NCBI RefSeq assembly: GCF_029433295.1
Contig: NZ_JAQTHV010000003.1
Span: 372,001-436,000 of the forward strand
DNA: 64,000 bases
Reading direction: 5' to 3'
DNA from: Bifidobacterium sp. ESL0784
GTDB lineage: Bacteria; Actinomycetota; Actinomycetes; Actinomycetales; Bifidobacteriaceae
Part shown: positions 52,515 to 63,335 of the stretch, in pieces
How the letters are laid out: each line of letters starts with the position of its first letter
How positions within the stretch are numbered: the first letter of the stretch is position 1
The notes under the pieces: model-generated
What the model was told of the DNA's origin: nothing
The model's database searches: none
Seen by the model: only the letters and a program-made list of their open reading frames with translations
Made by a program: the position numbers and the translations under genes

Positions 52515-53411
52515 ATGACCAAGCCAATCGTTGTCTCTCTAGGAGAATTGCTCTGGGACATGCTCCCCACCGGAAAGCGCGCAGGCGGCGCTCCCGTCAA
52601 TTTCGCCTATCACGCCGCGATGAACGGCGCGGAGGGCCACGCCATCAGCGCCGTGGGCGAAGACCCGCTGGGCGATGAACTCGTCGAGGCGATCAAACAG
52701 TCCGGAGTCGAGTCCATCGTGCAGCGCAACGCCTGGCCGACCTCCACCGTCGAGGTCGCTCTGAAGAACGGCATCCCGGAGTACACCATCATCAAGGGCG
52801 TGGCTTGGGACCACATCCTTTACACCCGCGAGCTGATCAACATGGTGCAGAGGGCCGACGCGATCTGCTACGGCACCCTCGCCCTGCGCAGCCAAGAATC
52901 GCACGACACCATCGTCGAGCTCCTGAAGCACGCCAAGCCCACCGCGATGAAATTCTTCGACATCAACATCCGCGGCGACCACTATTCCAAGGACCTGATC
53001 AACGAACTGCTCGGCTACGCGACCGTCTTCAAGATCAACGACGCGGAGCTCTTGCTGCTGCGTGACATGTTCGGCATCCGCGGCACCTCCGACGAAGAGG
53101 CCTGCAACTGGTTCACGGAAAAGTACGACCTCAACTACGTCATCCTAACCGGCGGCTCGACCTTCAGCACCATCATCGCCAAGGACGGAGAATCCTCCAC
53201 TTTGGACACTCCGCGCGTGGATGTGGTGGATACCGTCGGCGCCGGCGATTCCTTCTCGGGCACGTTCACCGCCAAGGTGCTCACCGGCGCGTCACTCGTC
53301 GAAGCGCACCGCGCCGCCGTCAACACCGCCGCTTTCGTCTGCACGCAGGCCGGCGCCTGGCCGCAATACCCGGAGGACATTCCCGACTATCTGGCACAAG
53401 CCGAGAAATAA
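52515..53411 (+). CDS. PfkB-family carbohydrate kinase, probable fructokinase
   Basis: A 298-residue cytoplasmic sugar kinase. The N-terminal block GELLWDMLPTGKRAGGAPVNF and the AVGEDPLGDELVEA segment match bacterial fructokinases. The catalytic motif DTVGAGDSFSGTFTAKVL near residue 240 contains the Asp base. Fructose or another ketose is the likely substrate. AAGGA lies 8 nt before the ATG, in a gap with AT-rich palindromes. A strong terminator follows. It is probably controlled by the ROK regulator upstream. Confidence 0.9.
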   Translation: MTKPIVVSLGELLWDMLPTGKRAGGAPVNFAYHAAMNGAEGHAISAVGEDPLGDELVEAIKQSGVESIVQRNAWPTSTVEVALKNGIPEYTIIKGVAWDHILYTRELINMVQRADAICYGTLALRSQESHDTIVELLKHAKPTAMKFFDINIRGDHYSKDLINELLGYATVFKINDAELLLLRDMFGIRGTSDEEACNWFTEKYDLNYVILTGGSTFSTIIAKDGESSTLDTPRVDVVDTVGAGDSFSGTFTAKVLTGASLVEAHRAAVNTAAFVCTQAGAWPQYPEDIPDYLAQAEK

Positions 53412-53457
53412 ACCACTGAAAACGAAGTAGATTTTCCATTCTATTGAATTTCAGCAT

Positions 53458-53495
53458 GTCGGAGTGCGAACGTTATGTTGGCGCTCCGACTTTTA
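53458..53495 (+). terminator. Terminator of the fructokinase gene
   Basis: GTCGGAG (53458-53464) pairs with CTCCGAC (53484-53490), extended by further pairs, then TTTTA. Confidence 0.88.
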
Positions 53496-53624
53496 TTGCG
53501 TAAATCAGGCAAAGAAACCGCGACACTTGACGCGGAAAATTACGCTCAGAGACCGTCTTGTGATAACCGTCGCAGCGACAAGCTAAAATGAAGAGTTCCG
53601 GCGCAAACCGGGACTTGACAATTT

Positions 53625-53630
53625 GATAAT
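53625..53630 (+). promoter_or_regulatory. -10 box (GATAAT) of ssrA
   Basis: GATAAT ends 9 nt before the first base of tmRNA. TTGACA is also present but only 4 nt upstream, too close to be its -35 partner. Confidence 0.5.
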
Positions 53631-53639
53631 TGAAAATTT

Positions 53640-54031
53640 GGGGATGATCGGTTTCGACGGTGACCTGTTCGTCGCAGGGAAGCGTGCCGAGAATGTGGAG
53701 TCCACTCGAGATGACCTCCACGAAACAACAAGTGCTAAATCTAATCGCACTGAGTTCGCTCTCGCTGCCTGAGCTTCGCGCCAGGATTAACCGGTGAGCA
53801 GCTGCTCCGTCCACTCCTTCTCGTCTTCGGGAGGATGTTGGGCGTCATTAGAGGACTTGCTTGAGCCATTGAACCACAGGGTGACTCAGGGACTTTAACT
53901 GTAGATATGCTCGCCATCCATTGTCCGCGACACGGATGGGGGCAGAAAAACTGCCAAAAGGCCAGCGGACTACGCACGTAGAAGACTGAGGGTTCGGTCA
54001 TCGGACCGGGGTTCAATTCCCCGCATCTCCA
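53640..54031 (+). ncRNA. ssrA: Transfer-messenger RNA (tmRNA)
   Basis: A 392-nt tmRNA that rescues stalled ribosomes. The 5' end GGGGATG pairs with CATCTCC at the 3' end (7 bp, one G-U), forming the tRNA-like acceptor stem. The T arm is recognisable as GGACCGGGGTTCAATTCCCC near 54003-54022. The tag ORF resumes at GCT 53734 and encodes AKSNRTEFALAA before TGA at 53770. CCA is not encoded, so the tail must be added after transcription. Pseudoknot sequences fill the middle. A terminator follows. Confidence 0.95.
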
Positions 54032-54041
54032 CTGTTCAAAT

Positions 54042-54073
54042 GCCGCCAGGGTTCGCCTTGGCGGCGTTTTTCG
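54042..54073 (+). terminator. Terminator of ssrA
   Basis: GCCGCCAGG pairs with CCTTGGCGGC (one mismatch), then TTTTT. It lies just past the tmRNA 3' end. Confidence 0.88.
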
Positions 54074-54266
54074 TTGTGGTTACGTCGTTTTCAAGCCGTT
54101 CGCAACGATAGTAAGCCAAAGTAGTTTCAAGGTATTTTGACACGTATCTAAGTGTCTATATGGGTCGTTTGGTGGGTCTTGTTGGTCGCCCGGTGAGTCT
54201 TTCATAGGTCGTTGATGGCATTCTCGTTATCTATTTGTACATCAAGAGAGACTAGACTTGGCAACC

Positions 54267-54752
54267 ATGAGAATCGTGTTGCAGAAAGTCAGTAAAGCCG
54301 ATATCGACGTCGTCGACGAAATCAGCGGCGAAGTTGACAAATCATTCGACCCACAGCATATCGGAATCGGATATGTGTTGCTCGTCGGAGTCAGTGATGA
54401 GGACGGGCAGGAACAGATCGACTGGCTTGCCAACAAAATCAGCAAGCTGCGCGTGTTCGAAGACGAGAACGGGAAGATGAACCTTTCACTGGCGCAAGTC
54501 GGCGGCGAAATCCTGTCGATTTCGCAGTTCACGCTGTTCGGCGACGTGCGAAAAGGCAACCGGCCGAGCTTCATCAAAGCCGGAAAACCGGAACATGCCA
54601 AACAAATCTGGCTTGATTTCAACGACGCGCTGAAAGCACAAGGCATCAACGTAAAGGTCGGCCGTTTCGGTTCGCACATGCGGGTAAGCCTGACCAACGA
54701 CGGCCCGGTGACCATCCTCTTCGACACCGATGAGCTCATGGCCAAGCACTGA
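54267..54752 (+). CDS. dtd: D-aminoacyl-tRNA deacylase
   Basis: A 161-residue dimeric enzyme that hydrolyses D-amino acids from tRNA. The start MRIVLQKVSKADIDV and the catalytic SISQFTLFGD (SQxT) are diagnostic. The cross-subunit GP motif is TNDGPVTILFDTDEL near the end. In a cell that makes D-aspartate (bridge cassette at 37168-39341) this protection may matter, though dtd is widespread. The ATG at 54267 fits the family start; an in-frame TTG at 54258 is possible. Confidence 0.95.
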   Translation: MRIVLQKVSKADIDVVDEISGEVDKSFDPQHIGIGYVLLVGVSDEDGQEQIDWLANKISKLRVFEDENGKMNLSLAQVGGEILSISQFTLFGDVRKGNRPSFIKAGKPEHAKQIWLDFNDALKAQGINVKVGRFGSHMRVSLTNDGPVTILFDTDELMAKH

Positions 54753-54767
54753 TAAAACTAAAACCGG

Positions 54768-56156
54768 TCACTTAATGATCGGGCGAAGCGGGGCCGAAAC
54801 GTCGACCTGGTGCTTGTCGCCGATCTTGGTCGGGTCGTTGATGATCTTGTCGACCACGGCCTTTTTGAGCTTCATGTCGGAGGCGTCACCCCAAACGATA
54901 ACCCGTTGGCCGCCGTTCAATTCAGTGGTGATGGAATCCTGCGTTTTGGCCGTCACCTTGGTGATGGCGCCACGCGTGTTCCCGTCAAGAAGACCCAGCA
55001 CTTTCAAGGCCTGCTGAACGGAACGGTCTCGAAGGCTCGTCTTGACGTCGTTCACTTCGATGACGGGAATGCCCTTGGTCGAGACATTGCCGACCTTGTT
55101 GAGCACACGCCCGTAACCGTCAACGGCGGTCTCGCTGCCGTCTGGTGTCTGGAGCATCGCTGCGGGTTCCTGTGCGGTGATGGTGACTTTCATCGCTTGC
55201 GGATAGACCTTCTCAACCTTGGCCATCGAGACTCCAGGAATGCTTTTTAGCTCCTGCTCGACGTCCCCGCTTGAGACCAGCAGTAGCGATTTGCCTGCCT
55301 GCTTGTCTGCGATGGAAACGACCCTGGCCTTGCCGACCCATTGGTTTTCGCCGGATACCGAAATCTGGTGCGGATCAAGTAAAAAGACCGGCGAGAAGAA
55401 AAGAACCCATCCGAGAGCCACCAAAAGCGCAAGAACCACAAGGGTTGCCAAGACTTTAGTCACCGTCTTGAACGCGCTGACCCGTCGCCGCTCTTTGAGC
55501 CGCGCGTTGAAATCGATGACTTTGGGACGCGCCGCAACGCCCAACGAACCAGAAGTCTGGTTCAAAGTCTCACCGACCAAGTCCTCGTTTTTCAGTGCTC
55601 GAGCGTCGACGAAGTCTCCGGGAGCACTTTTGGTGGCTGCATTGGCGGATGAAGCCGAACGCGGCGAACGGGCAGGCTGCGACGTGTCGTCAGTATCCGT
55701 CAACGGCTCGTCGATGCCATACTTCGGCCTTCCGGATTGGCGACGATGGAAAAAGCCTACGGTTTTCTTGTTGCGAGATGGCTGTGCCCCGGCGGATTGA
55801 GCTGGTTTGCCACCCGTCAACGCCATTTTCGAAGCGCTCGCCCTACGTTTTGCGCGGCGGGCATCAACCGTCGTATCGTCACCGACGGGCGTGCCGGATG
55901 CCACCGAACGCGCCTGACGCAGCGAATCCTCTTTTGTACGGCTGCGCGACGAACGCGATTTGTTTTGTGAGTTTTCGCCCATGCGGAAATCCGAATGTCC
56001 CGTTTTCCCACGTCTGCCTGTCCGCACGCCGAAATCATTGACCATCGGTTCGTCGTGCGATGTCGATGAGGATTGGGACGAGGATGCGGAGCTCCGCCCG
56101 CGTCGGGGTGAACCGTTTTTGCCGCTGCTCGAGCTGGTTACACGACGGCCGGCCAT
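54768..56156 (-). CDS. ftsQ: Cell division protein FtsQ
   Basis: A 462-residue divisome protein with a long cytoplasmic N-terminus of about 240 disordered, Ser/Arg/Lys-rich residues. The single membrane helix is VLATLVVLALLVALGWVLFF. A POTRA domain follows (ISVSGENQWVGKARVVSIAD) and a beta domain ending near the C-terminus (RVIVWGDASDMKLKKAVVD). FtsQ links FtsB/FtsL to the septum. The ATG at 56156 shares ATGA with the murC stop, so the genes are coupled. It is the last gene of the dcw segment, converging with dtd. Confidence 0.92.
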   Translation of the reverse strand: MAGRRVTSSSSGKNGSPRRGRSSASSSQSSSTSHDEPMVNDFGVRTGRRGKTGHSDFRMGENSQNKSRSSRSRTKEDSLRQARSVASGTPVGDDTTVDARRAKRRASASKMALTGGKPAQSAGAQPSRNKKTVGFFHRRQSGRPKYGIDEPLTDTDDTSQPARSPRSASSANAATKSAPGDFVDARALKNEDLVGETLNQTSGSLGVAARPKVIDFNARLKERRRVSAFKTVTKVLATLVVLALLVALGWVLFFSPVFLLDPHQISVSGENQWVGKARVVSIADKQAGKSLLLVSSGDVEQELKSIPGVSMAKVEKVYPQAMKVTITAQEPAAMLQTPDGSETAVDGYGRVLNKVGNVSTKGIPVIEVNDVKTSLRDRSVQQALKVLGLLDGNTRGAITKVTAKTQDSITTELNGGQRVIVWGDASDMKLKKAVVDKIINDPTKIGDKHQVDVSAPLRPIIK

Positions 56157-57787
56157 CAGCGCGACTCCTGTGCGCGCGCCCTGAGCATTGCGAGCATGAC
56201 ATCATCCATCGTGGTGACATCACCCGCCCCTACGGTGATGAGGACATCTCCGGGGTTTGAATGGCGGACCAACGTTTCGGCACCGGTTTCAAGGTCCTTC
56301 GAAGCGGCGATCCATCCCTGAGAAGGGTTATGGGACAAGCTTTGCGCCGCGTCAACAACGACTTGGGAGGTGATATCGGGGAAATCCTCCTGTCGCTCAC
56401 GTGCCGGGTAGATCGGCGCGATGACCACGTCATCGGCCTTGGCCAGTGCGGCGGCAAAACGGCTGATGAAGAACTTGGTCCGGCTGAACAGATGCGGCTG
56501 GAAAAGCACGCGGATGATCGAATCCGGGTAGCGGCGGCGTGCGGCGTCAAGCAGCGCGGCGATTTCGGTAGGATGGTGGGCATAATCATCGACCACCGTT
56601 ACCCCGTCGGCGACACCGTTGACCTCGAAACGACGCGACGCCCCCTTGAACGTTGCCGCCGTGCGGGCGGCGAGCGCCGGATCCATGCCTAGCAAAGTGG
56701 CTACGACGATCGCCGCAGTCGCGTTGCGCGCGTTATGGATGCCGGGAATCCCCAAGGTGACGGGTATACGGCGAACTTCCGCGAATCCTGCAAAACCGGC
56801 CGGCAGCTCGATGGTGAACCGTTCTGTGCCGTCTCCCGCACTTTCCTGTTCGGAAAGGATGCGAACGAGCCGGAAATTGCCGCCCTTGCCGGTTTCTGTA
56901 TTGTTCAAACCGACGATTTGAGCGATATCGCCAGTCGGATTGGTGGTATAGCAGATGGTCCTGGTCGCCACCTCGGCCGGCAGCGCACGCACGATGGCCT
57001 GGGCCCCCGTGTCGTCGATGGACATGACCACATATCCCTTGGCATGTCGGGCATATTCGACGAACGCCTGCTGGTAGTGCTCGGCGTCGCCGTAATGGTC
57101 GAGATGGTCGGCTTCGGCGTTGGTAATCAGAGCGAATTGCGGCCGGTACTTTTCGAAACTTCCGTCGGATTCGTCGGATTCAGCCACCAATACGTCACCG
57201 CCGCCCGCGTGCCCTCCGTCGATGGCAACACCGTCGGGACCCTGAATGGAACCGCCGATGGCGTAGCTCGGGTCGGCAAGTCTGACGGATTGCGGTGTGG
57301 CCGCAGCCTCGGCATCGGACTCGACACCGGCATTGACAAGAATATGAGAAATCAGCGAACTGGTGGTGGTCTTGCCATGTGCGCCGGCGACGCTGACCGC
57401 GCATTTGCTGGCCATGAGCAGCGCCAGGATATCGCTGCGGTGAACGATACGCGCTCCGGCAAGTGCCGCGGCGACGATTTCCGGATTGTCAGGTTTGATG
57501 GCGCTGGAGTAGACGACGGTCTGCGCACCTGCAACGTTCTGTCCACGCTGACCGAAATAGACGTTGATACCCAATGCTGTCAACCTATCGGTTTTGGCAT
57601 TGGCCTCACGGTCGGAACCGGTGACTTCAACGCCTTCTTCATGCAGCATCTCGGCCAGAACGCTCATGCCGGCTCCGCCGATGCCGATGAAATGAGTACG
57701 TCCAAGCGAGGCCAGCGTATCCGACGGGCCGAACGCGGCCTTCGTCGGGTCAAGCACGATGGGTTCAGAGCCATTATTTGACTGCAC
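56156..57787 (-). CDS. murC: UDP-N-acetylmuramate-L-alanine ligase
   Basis: A 543-residue cytoplasmic ligase adding L-Ala to UDP-MurNAc. The Rossmann start is FIGIGGAGMSVLAEMLHEEG near residue 35. The ATP loop is VAGAHGKTTTSSLISHIL near 120. EADHLDHYGDAEHYQQAF and VVDDYAHHPTEIAALLDAAR near 410 follow. The first 25 residues extend past the usual start. It sits between murG and ftsQ in the dcw order and overlaps ftsQ. Confidence 0.95.
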   Translation of the reverse strand: MQSNNGSEPIVLDPTKAAFGPSDTLASLGRTHFIGIGGAGMSVLAEMLHEEGVEVTGSDREANAKTDRLTALGINVYFGQRGQNVAGAQTVVYSSAIKPDNPEIVAAALAGARIVHRSDILALLMASKCAVSVAGAHGKTTTSSLISHILVNAGVESDAEAAATPQSVRLADPSYAIGGSIQGPDGVAIDGGHAGGGDVLVAESDESDGSFEKYRPQFALITNAEADHLDHYGDAEHYQQAFVEYARHAKGYVVMSIDDTGAQAIVRALPAEVATRTICYTTNPTGDIAQIVGLNNTETGKGGNFRLVRILSEQESAGDGTERFTIELPAGFAGFAEVRRIPVTLGIPGIHNARNATAAIVVATLLGMDPALAARTAATFKGASRRFEVNGVADGVTVVDDYAHHPTEIAALLDAARRRYPDSIIRVLFQPHLFSRTKFFISRFAAALAKADDVVIAPIYPARERQEDFPDITSQVVVDAAQSLSHNPSQGWIAASKDLETGAETLVRHSNPGDVLITVGAGDVTTMDDVMLAMLRARAQESR

Positions 57788-58049
57788 GATACGCTCCTTG
57801 AACGCTAGATTTCACGATGAAAAACATCACTGATGCCGTTATACCTGATAATCCCGCCTTGCCGAAGCCCAAGCCGCAAACCCACGCAGACTGCTTGCAA
57901 TTGGCATCTTGCAAGTCCGCGACTACTTAAAAAACTGACGAATTGCCGATTGCCATCGACTTTGCCGTTGCGTAACCCCGTGCACCTTATAAAACTTTAA
58001 TGGCAAAAGGACAGCACATAGACGGGATTCATCACTGTCATATTACACA

Positions 58050-59219
58050 TCAATGACTGCGTCCGGCGTAGCCCAGCACGATGCCGGCCATGGTTTGCGC
58101 GGCGTCGCGAATGCCGTAATCGTAAGCTTTGCGGCCCATTGCCTGCAGACGTCCGGCATCGGCAATCAGGGCGGGTATGTGCTCACGTACCCAAGCCGAC
58201 GAAAAATCACTGTCGGCGACCATAAGCCCGCCTCCGGCATCGACCACCGGCTGGGCGTTGAAACGCTGTTCGCCGTTACCGATAGGCAAGGGGACATAGA
58301 CCGCGGGCATGCCGATGGCAGCCAGTTCGCTCACAGTGCCAGCCCCGGAACGACAGATCACCAGATCTGCCGCGGCAAACGCCAGGTCGATGCGTTCCAG
58401 ATATTCAGCAACATGGTAATCGCCAAGACCTGCGTGCGCCGGATCCAGGTCAGTAAGCGCCTGCTCACCCACCGTACTCCTTACTCGCTGGCTGACTTCG
58501 GCACCTTTTTTCCGTCCGGTAAGGTGGATGACCTGAGCCACTTTCAGCAGTTCTGCGGCGGCCCCGCTCACGGCCTCATTGAGGCTCACCGCGCCCAGGG
58601 AACCACCGGTGATAACCACCAGTGGACGCTCGGGATCGATGCCGAGCTGTGCGGCGGCGGACTGGCGTGCCGTTTGCTTATCGTTTTGCAGCTTTTGGCA
58701 CAAATCCGCCATCACCGGCCGCAGCGGAAGCCCGACACGGCGGATTTCAGCATCGCCATGTGCCTTGAGACCTGTGTTTTCGTAAGCGGTACCGATGAAA
58801 TCGGCCCATCGGGCGCCGAGTTTGTTGGCCATGCCGGCACGCGCGTTCTGCTCGTGGATGATGATGGGCAGATCCATGGAATGCGCGACCGTATAGACGG
58901 GAGCAGAAACATAACCGCCGAAACCGACGACCACGTCCGCCCGACGAGCTTCAAGAATCGCACGGACTTTCTTCTGCTCCTGACGCCAACGACCCGGGAA
59001 ACGCAGCGCCTGCATATTGGGACGCCGCGGGAACGGCACCTTGGCGATGGTATCAAGCTCGAAACCGGCCTGCGGCACCAACTCCTTTTCAAGACCAACA
59101 TCGGTGCCAATCACGCTGATGGCGGCCTGCGGATCCTCACGTTTGATGGCGGCGGCGACGCTCAACAGCGGGTTGACATGCCCGGCCGTGCCGCCTCCGG
59201 CCAATACGATATGCTTCAT
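58050..59219 (-). CDS. murG: Lipid II synthase MurG (GlcNAc transferase)
   Basis: A 389-residue membrane-associated glycosyltransferase that adds GlcNAc to lipid I. The N-terminal motif is [18 protein letters not shown]; the second UDP-binding motif is [20 protein letters not shown] near residue 205. The C-terminal [20 protein letters not shown] near 295 recognises the sugar nucleotide. The ATG at 59219 has GGGAAAG upstream. It is separated from murC by a 262-nt gap in which I see no gene. Confidence 0.95.
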   Translation of the reverse strand: MKHIVLAGGGTAGHVNPLLSVAAAIKREDPQAAISVIGTDVGLEKELVPQAGFELDTIAKVPFPRRPNMQALRFPGRWRQEQKKVRAILEARRADVVVGFGGYVSAPVYTVAHSMDLPIIIHEQNARAGMANKLGARWADFIGTAYENTGLKAHGDAEIRRVGLPLRPVMADLCQKLQNDKQTARQSAAAQLGIDPERPLVVITGGSLGAVSLNEAVSGAAAELLKVAQVIHLTGRKKGAEVSQRVRSTVGEQALTDLDPAHAGLGDYHVAEYLERIDLAFAAADLVICRSGAGTVSELAAIGMPAVYVPLPIGNGEQRFNAQPVVDAGGGLMVADSDFSSAWVREHIPALIADAGRLQAMGRKAYDYGIRDAAQTMAGIVLGYAGRSH

Positions 59220-59282
59220 ATGCTCTTTCCCTCGGCTTGCCTTGACATCCAATCGACACAACCTTTAAACGCCAATATCGTT

Positions 59283-60683
59283 TCAGATACGCTGTGCGGC
59301 GATATTGGCGTGAATCTGCGGTTGCATCTTCATCATACTGGTAGCCACGCCTGCCGCGAACAGACACATCACCAGACTCGACCCACCTGCCGAGACGAAC
59401 GGCAGCGGCACACCCATCACCGGCAGCAGGCCGATGACGACCATGATATTGACGAGCGCCTGGCCGACAATCCAGATGGCGATGCAGATCAGCACGCGCG
59501 AGGCGTATTTGTCGGGTGTCTGCAAAGCGATGACGAACATGCACCAGCCCAGGATGGCGAAGAGGATGACCACGGCCGCAGCACCCACGAACCCCGTCTC
59601 CTCGCCGATGATGGCGAAGATGAAATCGTTGTGGGCCTCAGGCAAGTAATTCCATTTCTCACGGGAATTGCCGATACCGACGCCGAAGAAACCGCCGGAA
59701 GCCATGGCGTATTTGGCATGCATCGACTGATAGCACTCCCCCTGCAACGCGGAAGCCGGACAGGGACGGTAGGCCGCTGTAATACGAAGCATACGGTTCG
59801 GACTGGTAATGACGAATAGAACGACCAAGACCACAAGAGCAAGGCCGGAGCCTACCAGCCATTTGGTGGGGAAACCGCCGACCAGCATCGCCGTGACTCC
59901 GATAGCCACAAGAATGAGCGCCGTTCCCAGATCGCCGCCGAGCATGACGGCACCAAGGCAAGCCAAAAAGACGACAACCATCGGCAGATAGGCTTTGAAT
60001 CCCTGAGTCTTATAGCGTTTCGCGGCCCTGGCCACCGCCCACGGCATCCACATGCACAGTGCAAGCTTCATGACCTCGGCCGGCTGCATGGTGAACTTGT
60101 TCTTGATGCCGATCCAGCCGGTATTGCCGTTGATGGTGACCCCCAGCGGAGTCATCGTCAGCAGCTGGAGGAAAATCGAGAAAATCACGAATCCCAACGA
60201 GATCTTGCGGTAGCGGTCCGAATGCACATGCATCGCGCCGACACAGACCAGCAGGCCGATCAGGCAGTAAAGCCCCTGGCTCAGCGCCTGTTTCCATGGA
60301 GAAAGGTTGGCGGCGATCATGGTGACCGAAGAGGCGGAAAAGACCATGACCACACCGAAACAGGTCAGCGCGATCACGGAAATACGGAACCCGTAGTAGC
60401 ACCACAACGGGTTCAGCAAAGCGCGAATGCCGCTGTAATCGGTGACGTCGATGGTGTCGGAGGTGTCTGTGGGAAGCGGGTTGTCGGATTGGGACAATCC
60501 TTTGGCTTTATGATACAGAACGCTGATTCGGGATCGGGATTGTTGCTTGTCGCCATCGATTGACGCGGAATTCTGATTCCCGGTCCGCGAGATTTTGGAT
60601 GTGGAATTTCGACTACCGCGACCTTTCTTTTTGGCCGGGTCAGCCCGCTGCTTCTCATCCCGATTGTATACGCGTCTAGCCAT
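59283..60683 (-). CDS. ftsW: SEDS glycosyltransferase FtsW
   Basis: A 466-residue polytopic membrane protein that polymerises septal peptidoglycan. The cytoplasmic N-terminus of about 100 residues is basic. About 10 helices follow. The family motifs include [20 protein letters not shown] and [20 protein letters not shown] near the end, plus [19 protein letters not shown]. The start overlaps the murD stop by 8 nt; the ATG at 60683 matches [11 protein letters not shown]. The loss of a strong ribosome binding site is compensated by coupling. Confidence 0.94.
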   Translation of the reverse strand: MARRVYNRDEKQRADPAKKKGRGSRNSTSKISRTGNQNSASIDGDKQQSRSRISVLYHKAKGLSQSDNPLPTDTSDTIDVTDYSGIRALLNPLWCYYGFRISVIALTCFGVVMVFSASSVTMIAANLSPWKQALSQGLYCLIGLLVCVGAMHVHSDRYRKISLGFVIFSIFLQLLTMTPLGVTINGNTGWIGIKNKFTMQPAEVMKLALCMWMPWAVARAAKRYKTQGFKAYLPMVVVFLACLGAVMLGGDLGTALILVAIGVTAMLVGGFPTKWLVGSGLALVVLVVLFVITSPNRMLRITAAYRPCPASALQGECYQSMHAKYAMASGGFFGVGIGNSREKWNYLPEAHNDFIFAIIGEETGFVGAAAVVILFAILGWCMFVIALQTPDKYASRVLICIAIWIVGQALVNIMVVIGLLPVMGVPLPFVSAGGSSLVMCLFAAGVATSMMKMQPQIHANIAAQRI

Positions 60684-62178
60684 GTCTGCGCACCCAGTCT
60701 TGGGCGGCGTCGGCGAATTGGGAGCCGCGGTCGGCATAGGAGACGAACTGGTCCATAGAAGCACAGGCGGGCGCCATCAGTACCACATCCCCACTTGTGG
60801 CATATGCGCCGGCAGCTTCGACAGCTCGGGCCATCACGCTTGCCTTGTCATTCGGGTCGATAACGGTTAGCGGGATATCCGGCGCGCTGGCGCTGAAGGC
60901 CTCGAGCATGGGCTTCTGGTCGACGCCGATGATGACGGCGGCTTTGATGGTTTTGGCCTGGTTGGCCACAAGATCCTCGAAATGCCCGCCTTTGGCAAGC
61001 CCTCCGGCAATCCAGACCACGGACTTCGGCTTGTAGCTGGAAAGCGAGGCATGGGCGGCATGGGCATTGGTGGCTTTGGAATCGTCGACGAAGCGGACGA
61101 CACCGCCGTCTTCCAGATGCGCGGTGGCGACGGTCTGGATACGATGGCCGCCGGGTGCAAAGGCACGCAGTGCATCGAGACAGCGGCCCGGATCAGCGCC
61201 CAAACCCATCGCAAGGGCAAGCGCGGTTATGGCATCAGCAAGCAGATGCGGGTATACAGTGCCGTCAGGCTCGCACAGATGGGAGAATTCGGTGACTTTG
61301 GCCAACGTGTTCATATCCCCTTCCGGGGCACCGGCCAAACCGCTGGTATCGACTATCCAGCCGTCGGCAATGCCGATCTGGCCAGGCTGCGGGGCATTGA
61401 GCGTGAAACCGATCTTGCGGCATTCTGGGCCGGTCTGGGCTTCATCGGCCAACGCGGAAACACGCTTGTCGTCGGCATTGAAGACCAATACGCGCTTGGC
61501 GTTGTGGAAGACCTTGGATTTGTCGGCGGCATAATTGGCCATGCCACCGTGCCAGTCGAGATGATCGGCGGCGATATTGGTGATGGCCGCGCAATCCAGT
61601 GCCAACGAATCGGTGAAATGCATCTGGAAACTGCTCAGTTCCACGCACAAGGCATCATGCTTCGGATCTACGGCGGCGAGACTGACGGATTTGCCGATAT
61701 TGCCCACCGCTGGAGCGTCCATACCGCAATGGGTGAGCATAGCGGAAACCATCTGCGTGGTCGAGGTCTTGCCGTTGGTACCGGTGATGCCGACCCATGG
61801 CGCCGGCTCATGCAACGTCGAATGCTCGGCGGGAACCCGCAAGGCCCAAGCCAGCTCGACTTCGCTGATGACCGGAATACTACGACGCTGGGCTTCAAGG
61901 ATGAAAGGCGTACGCGGGTTGAAAACCGGCGAAGCAACCACGATGTCGACATCATCCCAATCGATATCGTCGAAGGAATGCAGATCGGCCTCGGGCTTCT
62001 TCTCGTCGACACTGATCACACGCCCGGCACGGCCCTGCAAGGCTTCCACTGCACCACGGCCGGAGACCCCTAGACCCGCCACCAGTACGGTTCTGCCGCT
62101 CACATCCAGAGCCGATGACCCGTTTGCCGCGCCGTCACGACGCACCGATGAAAATCCGGAATCCCCTGCTGCCTGCAT
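60676..62178 (-). CDS. murD: UDP-N-acetylmuramoyl-L-alanine-D-glutamate ligase
   Basis: A 500-residue Mur ligase adding D-Glu. The N-terminal [19 protein letters not shown] near residue 32, ATP loop [19 protein letters not shown] near 125, and the [19 protein letters not shown] motif near 365 are all conserved. [16 protein letters not shown] holds the carbamylated-Lys region. AAAGGAAG lies before the ATG at 62178. The gene starts 54 nt after the mraY stop and overlaps ftsW at its end. Confidence 0.95.
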   Translation of the reverse strand: MQAAGDSGFSSVRRDGAANGSSALDVSGRTVLVAGLGVSGRGAVEALQGRAGRVISVDEKKPEADLHSFDDIDWDDVDIVVASPVFNPRTPFILEAQRRSIPVISEVELAWALRVPAEHSTLHEPAPWVGITGTNGKTSTTQMVSAMLTHCGMDAPAVGNIGKSVSLAAVDPKHDALCVELSSFQMHFTDSLALDCAAITNIAADHLDWHGGMANYAADKSKVFHNAKRVLVFNADDKRVSALADEAQTGPECRKIGFTLNAPQPGQIGIADGWIVDTSGLAGAPEGDMNTLAKVTEFSHLCEPDGTVYPHLLADAITALALAMGLGADPGRCLDALRAFAPGGHRIQTVATAHLEDGGVVRFVDDSKATNAHAAHASLSSYKPKSVVWIAGGLAKGGHFEDLVANQAKTIKAAVIIGVDQKPMLEAFSASAPDIPLTVIDPNDKASVMARAVEAAGAYATSGDVVLMAPACASMDQFVSYADRGSQFADAAQDWVRRHG

Positions 62179-62231
62179 CTAAAACTTCCTTTCCAAGCTT
62201 TGGCCGTCAACGCCGTATTCGATATCGTCGC

Positions 62232-63335
62232 CTACACCAGCAAGCCGGTACGCGACGCCCAATCCGTGTAGAAAATCACGAGGCCGATGAGCACGAACAT
62301 GAATTCGATCATCCAGAAACGCACGACGACCTTCTGTTCGCTCCAACCCATCAGCTCGAAATGATGGTGGATAGGCGCCATCTTGAAGACGCGTTTGTGG
62401 GTGAGCTTGAAACAACCGACCTGGATGACATCGCTCATCGCTTCGATGACGTAGAGCCCGCCGATGATCACAGCAAGGAATTCGGTGTGCGTGGCAATGG
62501 AAAGCGCAGCGAAAAGACCGCCCAAAGCCAGCGAGCCGGTGTCTCCCATGAAGATGGTGGCCGGGTTGGAGTTGTACCAGAGGAAGCCGAAGCAGGCCAC
62601 GGCCGCGCAGGCCGCGATGATCGTCAGGTCCAGCGGGTCGGAAACCGCATAGGAATAACCGGGCTTCGGACCACCCTTGACGTGATAGCTTTCCCAAAAG
62701 GCGATGATGGTGTAACCGGCCAGGGAAATCATCGAGGAACCGGTGGCAAGCCCGTCGAGTCCATCGGTGAGGTTGACGGCGTTGGTCCATGCGATCATCA
62801 GGAAATTGACCCAGATGACGAAAATGATGATGGCGACGGCCTTGCCTGCGAATTCAAAGCTGAAGAACGGGTGCTCGATGAAGCTCATACCCGCCTGCGC
62901 CGAAGGAAAGCCGGATTTGGTGGGAATCAGCAGCGCCAACACCGCGTAAATGGTAGCGAAAACAAACTGGCCGAAGAACTTGCCGCCGACACTCAAGCCG
63001 GTGTTCTGCTTTTTGCGCACTTTCGCGAAATCATCGATGAATCCCAGGCTGCCCATGGAAACCATGGCGAAAAGCACCAGAACCGCCGACCACGAAACGG
63101 CCTGACCGCCAGTCAACCCGCGGTACACAGCCGAAGCGCCCCAACCAAGCAGCACGGCAAGGATAATGACCACGCCGCCCATCGTGGCGGTGCCACGCTT
63201 CAACAGATGCGACTGTGGACCGTCCTGACGAATGTACTGGCCGTAATGGAGCCGATGCACGAGTTTGATCATGGCCGGCGTACCGACCATCGTGACCACG
63301 AGCGAGACCACGATGCCGATGATAAGGGAAATCAA
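62232..63335 (-). CDS. mraY: Phospho-N-acetylmuramoyl-pentapeptide transferase
   Basis: A 367-residue polytopic membrane enzyme that makes lipid I from UDP-MurNAc-pentapeptide and undecaprenyl phosphate. The family motifs are GTATMGGVVIILAVLLGWG, LGFIDDFAKVRKKQNTGLSV (the Asp pair) and NAVNLTDGLDGLATGSSMIS near residue 190. Substrate-region motif VFKMAPIHHHFELMGWSEQK lies near the C-terminus. The start is TTG at 63335, overlapping the murF stop (TTGA); GGAG lies 9 nt before it. A longer frame to 63383 reads through the end of murF. Confidence 0.94.
   Translation of the reverse strand: MISLIIGIVVSLVVTMVGTPAMIKLVHRLHYGQYIRQDGPQSHLLKRGTATMGGVVIILAVLLGWGASAVYRGLTGGQAVSWSAVLVLFAMVSMGSLGFIDDFAKVRKKQNTGLSVGGKFFGQFVFATIYAVLALLIPTKSGFPSAQAGMSFIEHPFFSFEFAGKAVAIIIFVIWVNFLMIAWTNAVNLTDGLDGLATGSSMISLAGYTIIAFWESYHVKGGPKPGYSYAVSDPLDLTIIAACAAVACFGFLWYNSNPATIFMGDTGSLALGGLFAALSIATHTEFLAVIIGGLYVIEAMSDVIQVGCFKLTHKRVFKMAPIHHHFELMGWSEQKVVVRFWMIEFMFVLIGLVIFYTDWASRTGLLV

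Noticed and set aside
53615..53620. TTGACA as the -35 of ssrA
   Set aside because: It is only 4 nt from the -10 box, far below normal spacing.
57817..57930. Plus-strand ORF of 37 codons in the murC-murG gap
   Set aside because: No ribosome binding site, no recognisable protein features, and it is opposite to the dcw operon.
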